From contig JACVJH010000420.1 of the NCBI GenBank assembly GCA_015711895.1, forward strand, positions 1 to 5,817: a stretch of 5,817 nucleotides of DNA, given 5' to 3'. Both the position numbers and the translations under genes were made by a program. Below, in pieces: positions 1-5,817 of this stretch. A model generated the notes under the pieces. The model was not told where the DNA came from. It saw only the letters and a program-made list of their open reading frames with translations, and ran no database searches. Source of the DNA: Candidatus Solincola tengchongensis. GTDB taxonomy: Bacteria; Actinomycetota; Geothermincolia; Geothermincolales; RBG-13-55-18. Each line of letters begins with the position of its first letter. Position 1 is the first letter of the stretch.

Positions 1-494
1 AGACCGACGCGGCCATCAACCCCGGCAACTCCGGGGGCCCGCTTTGCAACAGCACGGGGCAGGTCATAGGCATAAACACTGCCATCTATTCCCAGACGGC
101 CAGCGGGGGTTACGATGGGTTGGGATTCGCCATAGCCATCGACAACGCCAAGCCCATCATCGAGGAGCTCATCTCCAAGGGACGCGTTGTCCATCCCTGG
201 CTGGGTTTCATGGGCAGCACCCTGGACCCGGATATCTCCCGCATCTACGACCTCCCGGTGGACAAAGGGGCCATCGTGCGCCGCGTGCTGCCCAACACAC
301 CGGCGGAGAAGGCCGGGCTCCTCTCGGGAGACATCATCGTCTCCATAGACGGCAAGGCCGTGGATTCCATGGACGCGGTGATGCTCGAGATCCGCAGGCA
401 CCAGGTAGGTGACGAAGTGACCATAGAGTTTTACCGGGGCAGGGAGAAGAAGGTCACCAAGGCAGTGCTGGAGGAAAAGCCGGTATCCTTCTGA
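1..494 (+). CDS. HtrA/DegP-family serine protease, C-terminal part (5' end cut by the window)
   Basis: The reading frame starts at base 3, runs off the left edge and ends at TGA 492-494, leaving 163 codons. The first visible residues are TDAAINPGNSGGPL, the hallmark S1C (HtrA/DegP/DegQ) motif; the catalytic serine is the tenth visible residue (codon 30-32). The rest of the protease domain follows (VIGINTAIY, GLGFAIAID). From visible residue about 61 comes the usual linker into a PDZ domain, with HPWLGF as the ligand-binding-loop equivalent and NTPAEKAGLLSGDIIVSIDG as the core. Only one PDZ domain is present before the stop, as in many monoderm HtrAs. The catalytic His and Asp and any membrane anchor lie outside the window. 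Known role of the family: degradation of misfolded or damaged extracytoplasmic proteins. A terminator-like inverted repeat follows 31 bases after the stop, so it is probably not co-transcribed with the downstream regulator. Family assignment is secure; the exact paralogue is not. Confidence 0.95.
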   Translation, partial: TDAAINPGNSGGPLCNSTGQVIGINTAIYSQTASGGYDGLGFAIAIDNAKPIIEELISKGRVVHPWLGFMGSTLDPDISRIYDLPVDKGAIVRRVLPNTPAEKAGLLSGDIIVSIDGKAVDSMDAVMLEIRRHQVGDEVTIEFYRGREKKVTKAVLEEKPVSF

Positions 495-525
495 GGGGAG
501 CGCTTTCCCGCACCCCTTTATCGAG

Positions 526-593
526 GCCCTCGAGAGCCGCTCCCGGTGGAAAAGCATCCGCACGGGAGACCCCGGCTCTCGAGGGCTTTCGCT
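526..593 (+). terminator. Probable terminator hairpin after the HtrA gene
   Basis: A perfect 14-base inverted repeat, GCCCTCGAGAGCCG (526-539) and CGGCTCTCGAGGGC (573-586), encloses a 33-base loop. The stem can be extended inwards by CTCCCG (540-545) pairing with CGGGAG (563-568), with a 4-base bulge at 569-572, leaving a smaller loop. Only a weak T run (TTTCGCTC) follows, so intrinsic termination is plausible rather than certain. The position 31 bases after the HtrA stop supports a terminator. An mRNA-stabilising 3' structure is the alternative. Confidence 0.6.
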
Positions 594-618
594 CGACGGG
601 GGAAAACCGCATCCCCTC

Positions 619-657
619 TTCACAATTTCTTAACATAAAACCCTTACCCTGTATTCG
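619..657 (+). promoter_or_regulatory. PhoP/PhoB-type direct-repeat operator and likely promoter region of the response regulator
   Basis: TTCACA (619-624) and TTAACA (630-635) form a direct repeat with a 5-base spacer, giving the 11-base periodicity used by OmpR/PhoB-family regulators; TTNACA repeats with about 5-base spacing are the known PhoP-box layout. It sits in an AT-rich patch that stands out from the GC-rich surroundings. TTAACA could double as a -35 with a poor -10 (TATTCG, 652-657, 16-base spacer), as expected of an activator-dependent promoter. It lies about 200 bases upstream of the regulator start. The repeat is seen directly; its function and the -10 are inferred. Confidence 0.45.
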
Positions 658-676
658 GGGAATCGCGCGGAGGAGG

Positions 677-809
677 GCGGGAGAGCGACTCTCGGCGGTG
701 ACTCGGCTCCGCGAGCGCGATTCGTCGCCGACTCCCGCGAGGCATCTCCCGAACCTGAGGCGCACAGCAGCGCCTTGAGGAGGCGTCGCGGCCGACGCGG
801 CCGCGCGAC
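677..809 (+). other. GC-rich, potentially structured leader upstream of the response regulator
   Basis: If transcription starts just after the AT-rich patch near 650, the regulator mRNA has a leader of roughly 175 bases. It contains nested inverted repeats GCGGGAG (677-683)/CTCCCGC (732-738) and TCGGCG (692-697)/CGCCGA (726-731), then a compact hairpin CGCGGCC (787-793)/GGCCGCG (799-805) with loop GACGC. The last hairpin ends about 12 bases before the Shine-Dalgarno site. No known riboswitch or leader peptide is recognised. GC-rich DNA yields such repeats by chance, so function is uncertain. Confidence 0.3.
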
Positions 810-834
810 GGGTTCTTCCAGAGGTGAAGACGAG

Positions 835-1536
835 GTGGCCAAGAAAGAGCTCATCCTGGTGGCTGACGACGAGAGGGAGATCGCGAGCGTCGTCCGGGCC
901 TACCTGGAGAAGGAGGGTTATACCACCCTCACGGCCCACGACGGGGAGACCGCTCTCCGAATGTGGCACGAGCACCGCCCCTCCCTGTTGGTCCTGGATG
1001 TCCTCATGCCCGGCCTCGACGGATACTCCATCTGCCGCGAGGTGAGGAAGTCTTCCGATGTCCCCATCGTCATCCTCTCCGCGAAAGCGGAAGAGGAGGA
1101 TAAGCTGCTGGGACTGGAGCTCGGAGCGGACGACTACGGGGTCAAGCCCTTCAGCCCCCGGGAGCTGGTGGCCAGGGTTCGGGCCATCCTCAGGAGGCGC
1201 GGATGTGAGACGGAACGGGACACGATCTCCGCGGGACCCCTTGTGGTAGAGCCAAAGGCACGGACGGCCCGGGTTTGGGACAGGGAGATCGCCCTCACCC
1301 CCAGGGAATTCGACATCCTGGCGGCCCTCGCCTCGCATCCGGAGAAGGTGTTCACCCGCGAGGAGTTATTGGCGGCCATTCTGGAGGATGCCACCTCGAG
1401 TTATGACCGCAACGTGGACACCCATATAAAGAACCTCCGGAGGAAACTGAAGGATGCGGCGGAGGGCTGGGCGTTCATCGAGACGGTATACGGGGTCGGC
1501 TACCGCTTCCGTGCCGGAAAAGAGAAAGAAGGCTGA
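835..1536 (+). CDS. OmpR/PhoB-family two-component response regulator
   Basis: A 233-residue cytoplasmic transcription regulator of full family length. The receiver domain (about 5-120) has acidic pair D11/D12, phosphoacceptor D55 in LLVLDVLMPGLDG, switch residue S82 and K104 in DDYGVKPF, so all phosphorylation residues are present. The C-terminal winged-helix DNA-binding domain (about 130-228) shows LTPREFDIL, the recognition-helix region NVDTHIKNLRRKLK and the wing VYGVGYRF. GTG at 835 is chosen as the start because GAGGTGA (821-827) sits 7 bases upstream and translation begins immediately before the first receiver strand. An upstream in-frame TTG at 775 would add an Arg-rich stretch atypical of the family. 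No histidine kinase is encoded beside it in this window. The TTNACA-type repeat upstream suggests autoregulation (inferred). A PhoP/PhoB-like target range is possible, but the exact orthologue cannot be named from sequence alone. Confidence 0.95.
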   Translation: MAKKELILVADDEREIASVVRAYLEKEGYTTLTAHDGETALRMWHEHRPSLLVLDVLMPGLDGYSICREVRKSSDVPIVILSAKAEEEDKLLGLELGADDYGVKPFSPRELVARVRAILRRRGCETERDTISAGPLVVEPKARTARVWDREIALTPREFDILAALASHPEKVFTREELLAAILEDATSSYDRNVDTHIKNLRRKLKDAAEGWAFIETVYGVGYRFRAGKEKEG

Positions 1537-1553
1537 TCGCCGGACATCTTCCG

Positions 1554-1670
1554 CAGGACGCACGGGTCAAAGGGCTTGAAAAAAGGGTGCTGAAGGCCGC
1601 TTACGGATGGTCGTTTATCGAGAGGGCTTATGGGATCGGCCGCCGACCGAAGAGGTCGGGAGAACGCTGA
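1554..1670 (+). pseudogene. Decayed 3' fragment of a second OmpR-type response regulator gene
   Basis: Starting 17 bases after the regulator stop and in a different frame (codons at 1554, 1557 and so on), the sequence reads as a C-terminal winged-helix end and stops at TGA 1668-1670. GWSFIERAYGIG (1605-1640) matches GWAFIETVYGVG of the intact regulator without gaps. The preceding DARVKGLEKRVLKAA lines up with DTHIKNLRRKLKDAA, and the KRSGER tail parallels RAGKEKEG. By hand count, 1456-1509 and 1596-1649 share about 36 of 54 bases, with about half the differences at third codon positions, so both copies appear to have diverged under protein-level constraint before this one decayed. No start codon with a ribosome site and no receiver domain remain, and the wing reads GRRP instead of GYRF. 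It is most likely the relic of a tandem paralogue or of a partial duplication. A 6-base stem (CCGACC 1643-1648/GGTCGG 1654-1659) lies within it. Confidence 0.7.
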
Positions 1671-1737
1671 GGGCACCGTCGCTCAATCCTTGGCCGCATC
1701 GAGGGCCATGAGCCTGGCGCCGCAAGGTGAGGAAATC

Positions 1738-1776
1738 TTTACAATCCATTCCCCTTTCCGCCATAAATCCTTAACT
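1738..1776 (+). promoter_or_regulatory. Likely promoter/operator of the lipoprotein-ABC operon
   Basis: TTTACA (1738-1743) and CATAAA (1762-1767) are an acceptable -35/-10 pair with an 18-base spacer, giving a leader of roughly 60 bases. TTTACA (1738), TTCCCC (1749) and TTAACT (1771) fall on one 11-base phase, with GCCATA at the skipped position 1760. This resembles the TTCACA/TTAACA repeat upstream of the regulator. Both regions also contain CTTYACAAT and an ATAAA..CCTTA.C stretch. Joint control by the upstream regulator is an inference; the AT-rich promoter-like patch itself is clear. Confidence 0.45.
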
Positions 1777-1836
1777 TCTCCGTCAGATCATCTTCTCCAG
1801 TGAAAGCCATCCGCCACGAGATGCCGGGAGGTGAAA

Positions 1837-2592
1837 ATGAAGAGCGCATGTTTGTCCAGGGCGGCGCTCGCGACAGCGACGCTCACCGTAGCCCTTCTGG
1901 CCGCTGCCTCCTGCGCCGGCGGAGGCAGCGAGAAATCCACATCGACGGAGACCAAACTTCCGCCTGGATTGGCGGGCACGGACTCCACCGGCATTGCCGG
2001 CTCATCCTACGAAGCGGGGAGCGCTGCCGGCGATAACACTCTCCGCGCGGGAGCCTCAGACGAGGAGGAAACGGGTTCCGGGAACGCCTCCGCAGGAACC
2101 TCGACCGTGACCAAGTCGGTAACCCTCGACGGTGTGGAGTTCACGGTGGTGGCGGCCAAGCGGCAGGACGACAACAAGCTGGTCGCCTCATCCGGCACGC
2201 GGGAGGTGAGCGGGGATTTTCTGGAGGTGGAGTTAAAAATCAGGAACGGCGGGGACTCCCTGGCCAGCCTGTCCCGCTTTTCCTTTCGCCTCTGGAATCC
2301 CCACATCAACGCCGCATCCTACGACGATTATTACGGCAATGTGACCACCTACGGGGGTTATGTTTCCAAGAACATCATCTCCGCGGCGCTGCTCGACTAC
2401 GCTTCCCTGCAGAAGGTGACCGCCACTCTCAGAATCGGGGAGGAGCTGGGCGACGTCTTCCTCTTCTTCGACCTCAATCCCCTGAGCGTATCCAGGAACG
2501 ATGGTTTCACCAAGGAAGGCTCCAACCTGGTCATCTACGACACGGAAAGCGGCGAGAAGGTGGAGGTAAACCTGGCCGGTTTCCCGGACTGA
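1837..2592 (+). CDS. Secreted lipoprotein with a DUF4352-like domain
   Basis: A 251-residue protein. The N-terminus has a signal peptide: a short charged start, a hydrophobic stretch (about 9-24) and a lipobox-like AAASC placing the lipidated cysteine at C26. A Gly/Ser/Thr/acidic low-complexity linker follows to about residue 90. The folded part begins at VTLDGVEFTVV (95-105) and contains GDFLEVELKIRNGGDS (126-141), then RFSFRLW and later LRIGEELGDVFLFFDL. That order matches the immunoglobulin-like DUF4352 (telokin-like) lipoprotein family, whose molecular role is generally unknown. ATG 1837 is preferred over GTG 1831, because the Shine-Dalgarno GGGAGGTGA (1826-1834) overlaps the GTG and its GGAGG lies 5 bases before the ATG. 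It is the first gene of the run with the ABC permease and ATPase, which suggests an extracytoplasmic accessory or sensor for that transporter (inferred). Lipoprotein call strong; domain call moderate. Confidence 0.8.
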   Translation: MKSACLSRAALATATLTVALLAAASCAGGGSEKSTSTETKLPPGLAGTDSTGIAGSSYEAGSAAGDNTLRAGASDEEETGSGNASAGTSTVTKSVTLDGVEFTVVAAKRQDDNKLVASSGTREVSGDFLEVELKIRNGGDSLASLSRFSFRLWNPHINAASYDDYYGNVTTYGGYVSKNIISAALLDYASLQKVTATLRIGEELGDVFLFFDLNPLSVSRNDGFTKEGSNLVIYDTESGEKVEVNLAGFPD

Positions 2593-2597
2593 GAGCG

Positions 2598-2695
2598 GAA
2601 GGGCGGTGACGAAATGCGTACCCGAAGATCGATGGCCACGGTTCGGGAAGCAGGTCCTTCAGCCTACGGAGAAGGGCGGTGAGAGAATGCGTTCC
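2598..2695 (+). repeat. Direct repeat of a ribosome-binding/start module (2598-2622 and 2671-2695)
   Basis: Two 25-base copies match at 21 positions. Each holds GAAGGGCGGTGA, a 4-base spacer and ATGCGT, so the Shine-Dalgarno site, its spacing and the start codon are all duplicated 73 bases apart. The second copy starts the permease gene; the first starts a 22-codon reading frame. A third near-copy at 4989-5005 matches copy one at 16 of 17 bases and starts the last gene of the run at GTG 5006. Part of the likeness reflects selection for anti-Shine-Dalgarno pairing, but it extends beyond that core. Confidence 0.6.
2614..2682 (+). CDS. Possible 22-residue leader peptide or coupling mini-ORF before the permease gene
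   Basis: ATG 2614 follows a Shine-Dalgarno site (GGGCGGTGA, 2601-2609) with exactly the same 4-base spacing as the permease start. The frame encodes MRTRRSMATVREAGPSAYGE plus GR. Its TGA (2680-2682) forms the last three bases of the permease's own ribosome-binding site, an arrangement compatible with translational coupling or re-initiation. The peptide is basic and lacks a hydrophobic segment; no family is recognised. It could equally be a by-product of duplicating the ribosome-binding region, so it is a candidate only. Confidence 0.3.
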   Translation: MRTRRSMATVREAGPSAYGEGR

Positions 2696-4204
2696 GTAAA
2701 AAGAGGACTCCGGAGCTTCATTCGCCACCCCCTGGCCAGCCTGGCGGTCATCCTCCTCCTTTTCGTGTGCCTGACCTTATCCCTCTCCATGCTTGCGGTC
2801 AGGATGGCCGCCGATTCCCAGGTGGAGGAGGTAAAGGGGAGCGTGGGTAACTACGCCGAGCTAAGGGTGAGCTCGCAATACCAGATGGAGGTCTTCCAGC
2901 AACAGAGAAAGCAGGACCCGGCCAAACGCCAGGCCGAGGCGCGCAAGATGTCCGAGGAGGAAGTGCTGGCGGAGCGGGCGCAACTCATGGTGCCCGAGGA
3001 ACTGGTGGACGACTTCTCCAGGCAACCGGAAGTCGTCAGCTACGACAAGGTATTGGAGACCCGAGTCACCCTTCCGGAAATCGAGTCCGCCGAGCTGGCG
3101 AGCACCCTATCCCTGCGGGGTGGGCCGAGCTCGGGAGCCCTTTCCCCATCGGAGGAGAACTCATTCTTCTTCGAGGGGAACACCGACGGGGCCTCGGCCT
3201 CCGATTTCCTGAGGGGGGCCAAGGTCCTCGCCGAGGGATCCTTCTACACTTACCAGGACTACCTGCAGGCCAACCCGGTGGTGCTGGTGGAGAAGACCCT
3301 GGCCGAGGAGAACGGCCTGGAGGTGGGCGACACAATCACCGCGGAGATAACCGGCGCGCAAGGGCGCGACTCCGAGATGGAGCTAACGGTCAAGGGCATC
3401 TACGAGACGGTGGAGGCCGAACAGGAGGGCGAGACCCGCGACCCCATGGCCTTCAACCCCGCGGGAAGCAAGTTCTACGCCCCTCTCTCCGTGGTCCAGA
3501 TCCTTAACGGTACCCCCGGGTACGTGGAGCTCGGCTGTTATTACCTGGACAGCGCGGACAGCTCCGCCGCTCTGCAGCATAAATTCCAGGATATGGTAAT
3601 AAATGGAACTGAAGGCGGTGAGAGGTACGAGCTGGCCACCGATTACTCGGACTTCGAGGCCATCTCCGAGCCGCTGCACAAGGTGGCCAGGACATCGCTC
3701 ATCGGCCTGGTCGGCGCTCTCGCCGCCTGCGCCCTGATAATCGTGCTGGCCATGGCCATCATCGTGGGAGGGCGCGCCAGGGAGCTCGGCGTGCTCAAGG
3801 CCATGGGAGCCACCCACCGCCAGGTCCTCCTGCAGTTCGCGGCGGAGATAACCTGCGTCTGCCTGGTGGCCGCCCTCCTGGCCATGGGGATGTCGGCGGT
3901 CATATCCCAGCGCCTCGGGGACTGGCTCCTCCGCGAGGACGCCCTCGCGACCTCGGAACAGGAAGCGCAGTCGGGACAGGGCATGCCCGTCATGGGTTTC
4001 ATGGCCCGCAACCTGTACAAGGAAGGCGGCCGCTTCTCCCTGTCCGGGAGCGACAAACCGGAGGTGAAGCTGGAGGTGGTGTACCGAGGCGGCCTTCTCG
4101 CTTACGGAATCCTGATCCTTCTGGGCATAAGCCTGCTGGGAACGGCGGTTCCCGTGGTATGGATAAACCGGCTAAGGCCCGCCAGGGTACTGGCCATGGA
4201 GTGA
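2687..4204 (+). CDS. FtsX/MacB-type ABC transporter permease
   Basis: A 505-residue membrane protein. Transmembrane helix 1 is at about 16-38, followed by an extracytoplasmic domain of roughly 300 residues, then helix 2 (about 338-362), helix 3 (385-405) and helix 4 (470-493). This is the four-helix layout of MacB/LolE-type (type VII) permeases. After helix 2 comes the cytoplasmic FtsX signature GRARELGVLKAMGATHRQVL, which contacts the ATPase, and the C-terminus ends with the usual RLRPARVLAME. The extracytoplasmic domain has a charged, probably helical insertion (about 65-105, QQQRKQDPAKRQAEARK), and the helix 3-4 segment is long (about 65 residues). ATG 2687 is chosen because GGGCGGTGA (2674-2682) lies 4 bases upstream and the basic N-terminus leads directly into helix 1. 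An in-frame GTG at 2606 lies inside another ribosome site. The next gene encodes the matching ATPase after 11 bases. Such complexes transmit force across the membrane to export or extract lipids, peptides or lipoproteins; this substrate is unknown. Confidence 0.9.
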   Translation: MRSVKRGLRSFIRHPLASLAVILLLFVCLTLSLSMLAVRMAADSQVEEVKGSVGNYAELRVSSQYQMEVFQQQRKQDPAKRQAEARKMSEEEVLAERAQLMVPEELVDDFSRQPEVVSYDKVLETRVTLPEIESAELASTLSLRGGPSSGALSPSEENSFFFEGNTDGASASDFLRGAKVLAEGSFYTYQDYLQANPVVLVEKTLAEENGLEVGDTITAEITGAQGRDSEMELTVKGIYETVEAEQEGETRDPMAFNPAGSKFYAPLSVVQILNGTPGYVELGCYYLDSADSSAALQHKFQDMVINGTEGGERYELATDYSDFEAISEPLHKVARTSLIGLVGALAACALIIVLAMAIIVGGRARELGVLKAMGATHRQVLLQFAAEITCVCLVAALLAMGMSAVISQRLGDWLLREDALATSEQEAQSGQGMPVMGFMARNLYKEGGRFSLSGSDKPEVKLEVVYRGGLLAYGILILLGISLLGTAVPVVWINRLRPARVLAME

Positions 4205-4215
4205 GGTGATAAGAG

Positions 4216-4923
<708 letters not shown>

Positions 4924-5005
4924 GGGTTAGGAACGAAGAACACGACCCTGTCCGCCCAAGTGCCGGATTCTCGGGTGCGGCAGGGCCTGAAGGGAGGTGA
5001 CGAAA

Positions 5006-5740
5006 GTGAGCCTGGAGAACGGAACTATGGGATCCTCCCTGCCGTCGGAGGAAAAGGCGACCTGTGGCCCTTCCGATACGGCAGGAGAGAAGGCCGCGGA
5101 GGAAGTCTCTCAGTTGTCCATGACGCCTACGCCGGAGACGGCCGGCGGCTCTGCCGCTCCGCCGCCGGTGGGAGGTGAACCCCGTGCCACAGGTGATGGA
5201 CATCTCGGATGGTTCAGGCGCCACCGGGTGATGGCGGCTGTTCTTGCCGGGCTGGTGACCTTCGCCCTCCTCGGAGGGATGTTCGCCCTCGGCTACGCGG
5301 TGGGCAAACCGGACGGAGAAAGACCGGCCCCCGCGGGTCCCGTCCACGGGAGGCCCTGGACGGAGACTGGGCCCAACCATCCCTATCCTCGACTCAGGGA
5401 GAGGGGGGAAATCCCGAGAGAGAGGGTGGATCTCCTGAGGAGCTCCCGCAGGGAGCTCCTGGAGGTGGCGGCTTCCGAGCTGGGTATCTCCGTTGAGGAC
5501 TTGGAAGAGCGGCTTGAGGAGGGGGCGAGCATCGCCGAGGTGGCGGAGGAGAAGGGGGTCTCCGCCGAGGACCTGGTGGACAGTTTGGCCTCCCGGATAA
5601 GGGAGATAGCCGACCGCCTGGCCTCGGAAGGGAAGATCAACGAATCCCGGGCGGAGGCCGTCAAGTCAAGGGCTGAAGCCCTGGCCTCTCTCTTCGTGCA
5701 CGGCGGCCTCCAGGGTCTGCGAGGGCCCCTAAGAGAGTGA
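5006..5740 (+). CDS. Single-pass membrane protein with extracytoplasmic helical repeats, function unknown
   Basis: A 244-residue protein not assigned to a named family. Residues 1-70 are rich in Ala, Pro, Gly, Ser and Glu and probably disordered. A basic WFRRHR stretch then precedes one transmembrane helix (about 76-98, ending GYAVG), predicting a cytoplasmic N-terminus. After a Pro-rich linker, residues about 145-235 are charged and helical, with a 24-residue repeat: SELGISVEDL (G160) and EEKGVSAEDL (G184), then SEGKINESRAEAVKSRAEAL. Similar G-(I/V)-S-x-E-D-L and EGK-(I/L)-(T/N) helix-turn patterns occur in secreted actinobacterial and firmicute proteins of unknown role (DUF2680-like). The start is GTG 5006, 5 bases after GGGAGGTGA (4992-5000); GTG 4997 overlaps that ribosome site. 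It begins 82 bases after the ATPase stop with no clear promoter or terminator between, so it is probably the last gene of the operon. A helper of the transporter is possible but unproven. Confidence 0.75.
   Translation: MSLENGTMGSSLPSEEKATCGPSDTAGEKAAEEVSQLSMTPTPETAGGSAAPPPVGGEPRATGDGHLGWFRRHRVMAAVLAGLVTFALLGGMFALGYAVGKPDGERPAPAGPVHGRPWTETGPNHPYPRLRERGEIPRERVDLLRSSRRELLEVAASELGISVEDLEERLEEGASIAEVAEEKGVSAEDLVDSLASRIREIADRLASEGKINESRAEAVKSRAEALASLFVHGGLQGLRGPLRE
5438..5460. repeat. Perfect 10-base inverted repeat inside the last coding region
   Basis: AGGAGCTCCC (5438-5447) and GGGAGCTCCT (5451-5460) pair completely around a 3-base GCA loop. A competing small stem, CTCC (5432-5435)/GGAG (5439-5442), overlaps it. 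It encodes part of the Leu/Arg/Ser/Glu-rich segment after the linker, so codon composition may explain it. A stable hairpin in the mRNA is nevertheless expected. Confidence 0.5.
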
Positions 5741-5775
5741 GCAGTAAATAGAGCTCTCCCCATGCACCCCTAAAA

Positions 5776-5810
5776 GATGCGGCCGTCCCGGCGACGGCCG
5801 CATCGCCTTT
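5776..5810 (+). terminator. Intrinsic terminator closing the lipoprotein-ABC operon
   Basis: GATGCGGCCGTC (5776-5787) and GACGGCCGCATC (5793-5804) form a perfect 12-base GC-rich stem with a 5-base loop (CCGGC). It is followed by GCCTTTCCTG and preceded by TAAAA. It sits 35 bases after the last stop. The upstream A run gives a short U tract on the other strand, so it may also work in reverse for a converging gene beyond the window. Confidence 0.8.
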
Positions 5811-5817
5811 CCTGTCC

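Noticed and set aside
775..834. Upstream TTG start for the response regulator adding 20 residues
   Set aside because: It would add an Arg/Gly-rich stretch unlike the family and lacks a ribosome site. GTG 835 has a well-spaced GAGGTGA and begins at the first receiver strand.
454..1338. Long open frame on the - strand (294 codons) across the HtrA end and the regulator gene
   Set aside because: It is antisense to a regulator with complete conserved motifs, has no recognisable domain and is low-complexity. Long antisense frames are expected in GC-rich DNA.
2606..2686. Upstream GTG start giving the permease 27 extra residues
   Set aside because: The GTG lies inside the GGGCGGTGA ribosome site of the mini-ORF. 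ATG 2687 has its own site and leads straight into the first membrane helix.
3383..3817. Minus-strand open frames inside the permease gene
   Set aside because: They are shadows of the permease coding strand; no ribosome site or domain was seen.
4924..5005. Short inverted repeats (AGGGT/ACCCT, TGCCG/CGGCA) between the ATPase and the last gene as a terminator
   Set aside because: The stems are only about 5 bases with large loops and there is no T run, so read-through is more likely.

Overview
The window is GC-rich with strongly G/C-biased third codon positions. Every supported gene is on the + strand, and the genes share a near-perfect extended Shine-Dalgarno core (GGTGA, often GGGAGGTGA). GTG starts are used alongside ATG. 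The HtrA, OmpR-type regulator, lipoprotein and FtsX-type ABC modules, together with the GC content, suggest a deep-branching actinobacterial or similar GC-rich bacterium. This is a composition- and family-based guess, not a placement.

Layout: (1) positions 1-494 hold the C-terminal part of an HtrA/DegP-type serine protease with its catalytic serine motif and one PDZ domain, followed by a long inverted repeat that looks like a terminator (526-586). (2) A roughly 250-base intergenic region carries a TTCACA-N5-TTAACA direct repeat, typical of PhoP/PhoB-family operators, and a GC-rich, potentially structured leader. (3) An OmpR/PhoB-family response regulator (835-1536) has no histidine kinase beside it in the window. 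(4) Immediately after it lies a decayed copy of the 3' end of a winged-helix response regulator gene (about 1554-1670), in a different reading frame. A likely promoter follows, with 11-base-phased TTNACA-like elements (1738-1776). (5) A probable operon comes next: a lipoprotein with a DUF4352-like domain (1837-2592), an FtsX/MacB-type ABC permease (2687-4204), its LolD/MacB-type ATPase (4216-4923) and a single-pass membrane protein with an extracytoplasmic helical repeat region (5006-5740). It closes with a strong hairpin terminator (5776-5804).

Working model (inference): the regulator recognises TTNACA-type direct repeats in front of itself and in front of the lipoprotein-ABC operon. It would thus link an envelope signal to an export or lipoprotein-handling ABC system. 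The HtrA protease next door fits an envelope-quality theme but seems to be transcribed separately. The most unusual observations are the degenerate winged-helix relic behind the regulator, the duplicated ribosome-binding/start module with a 22-codon mini-ORF in front of the permease gene, and the pairing of a DUF4352-type lipoprotein (rather than a MacA-like adaptor) with a MacB-like transporter.
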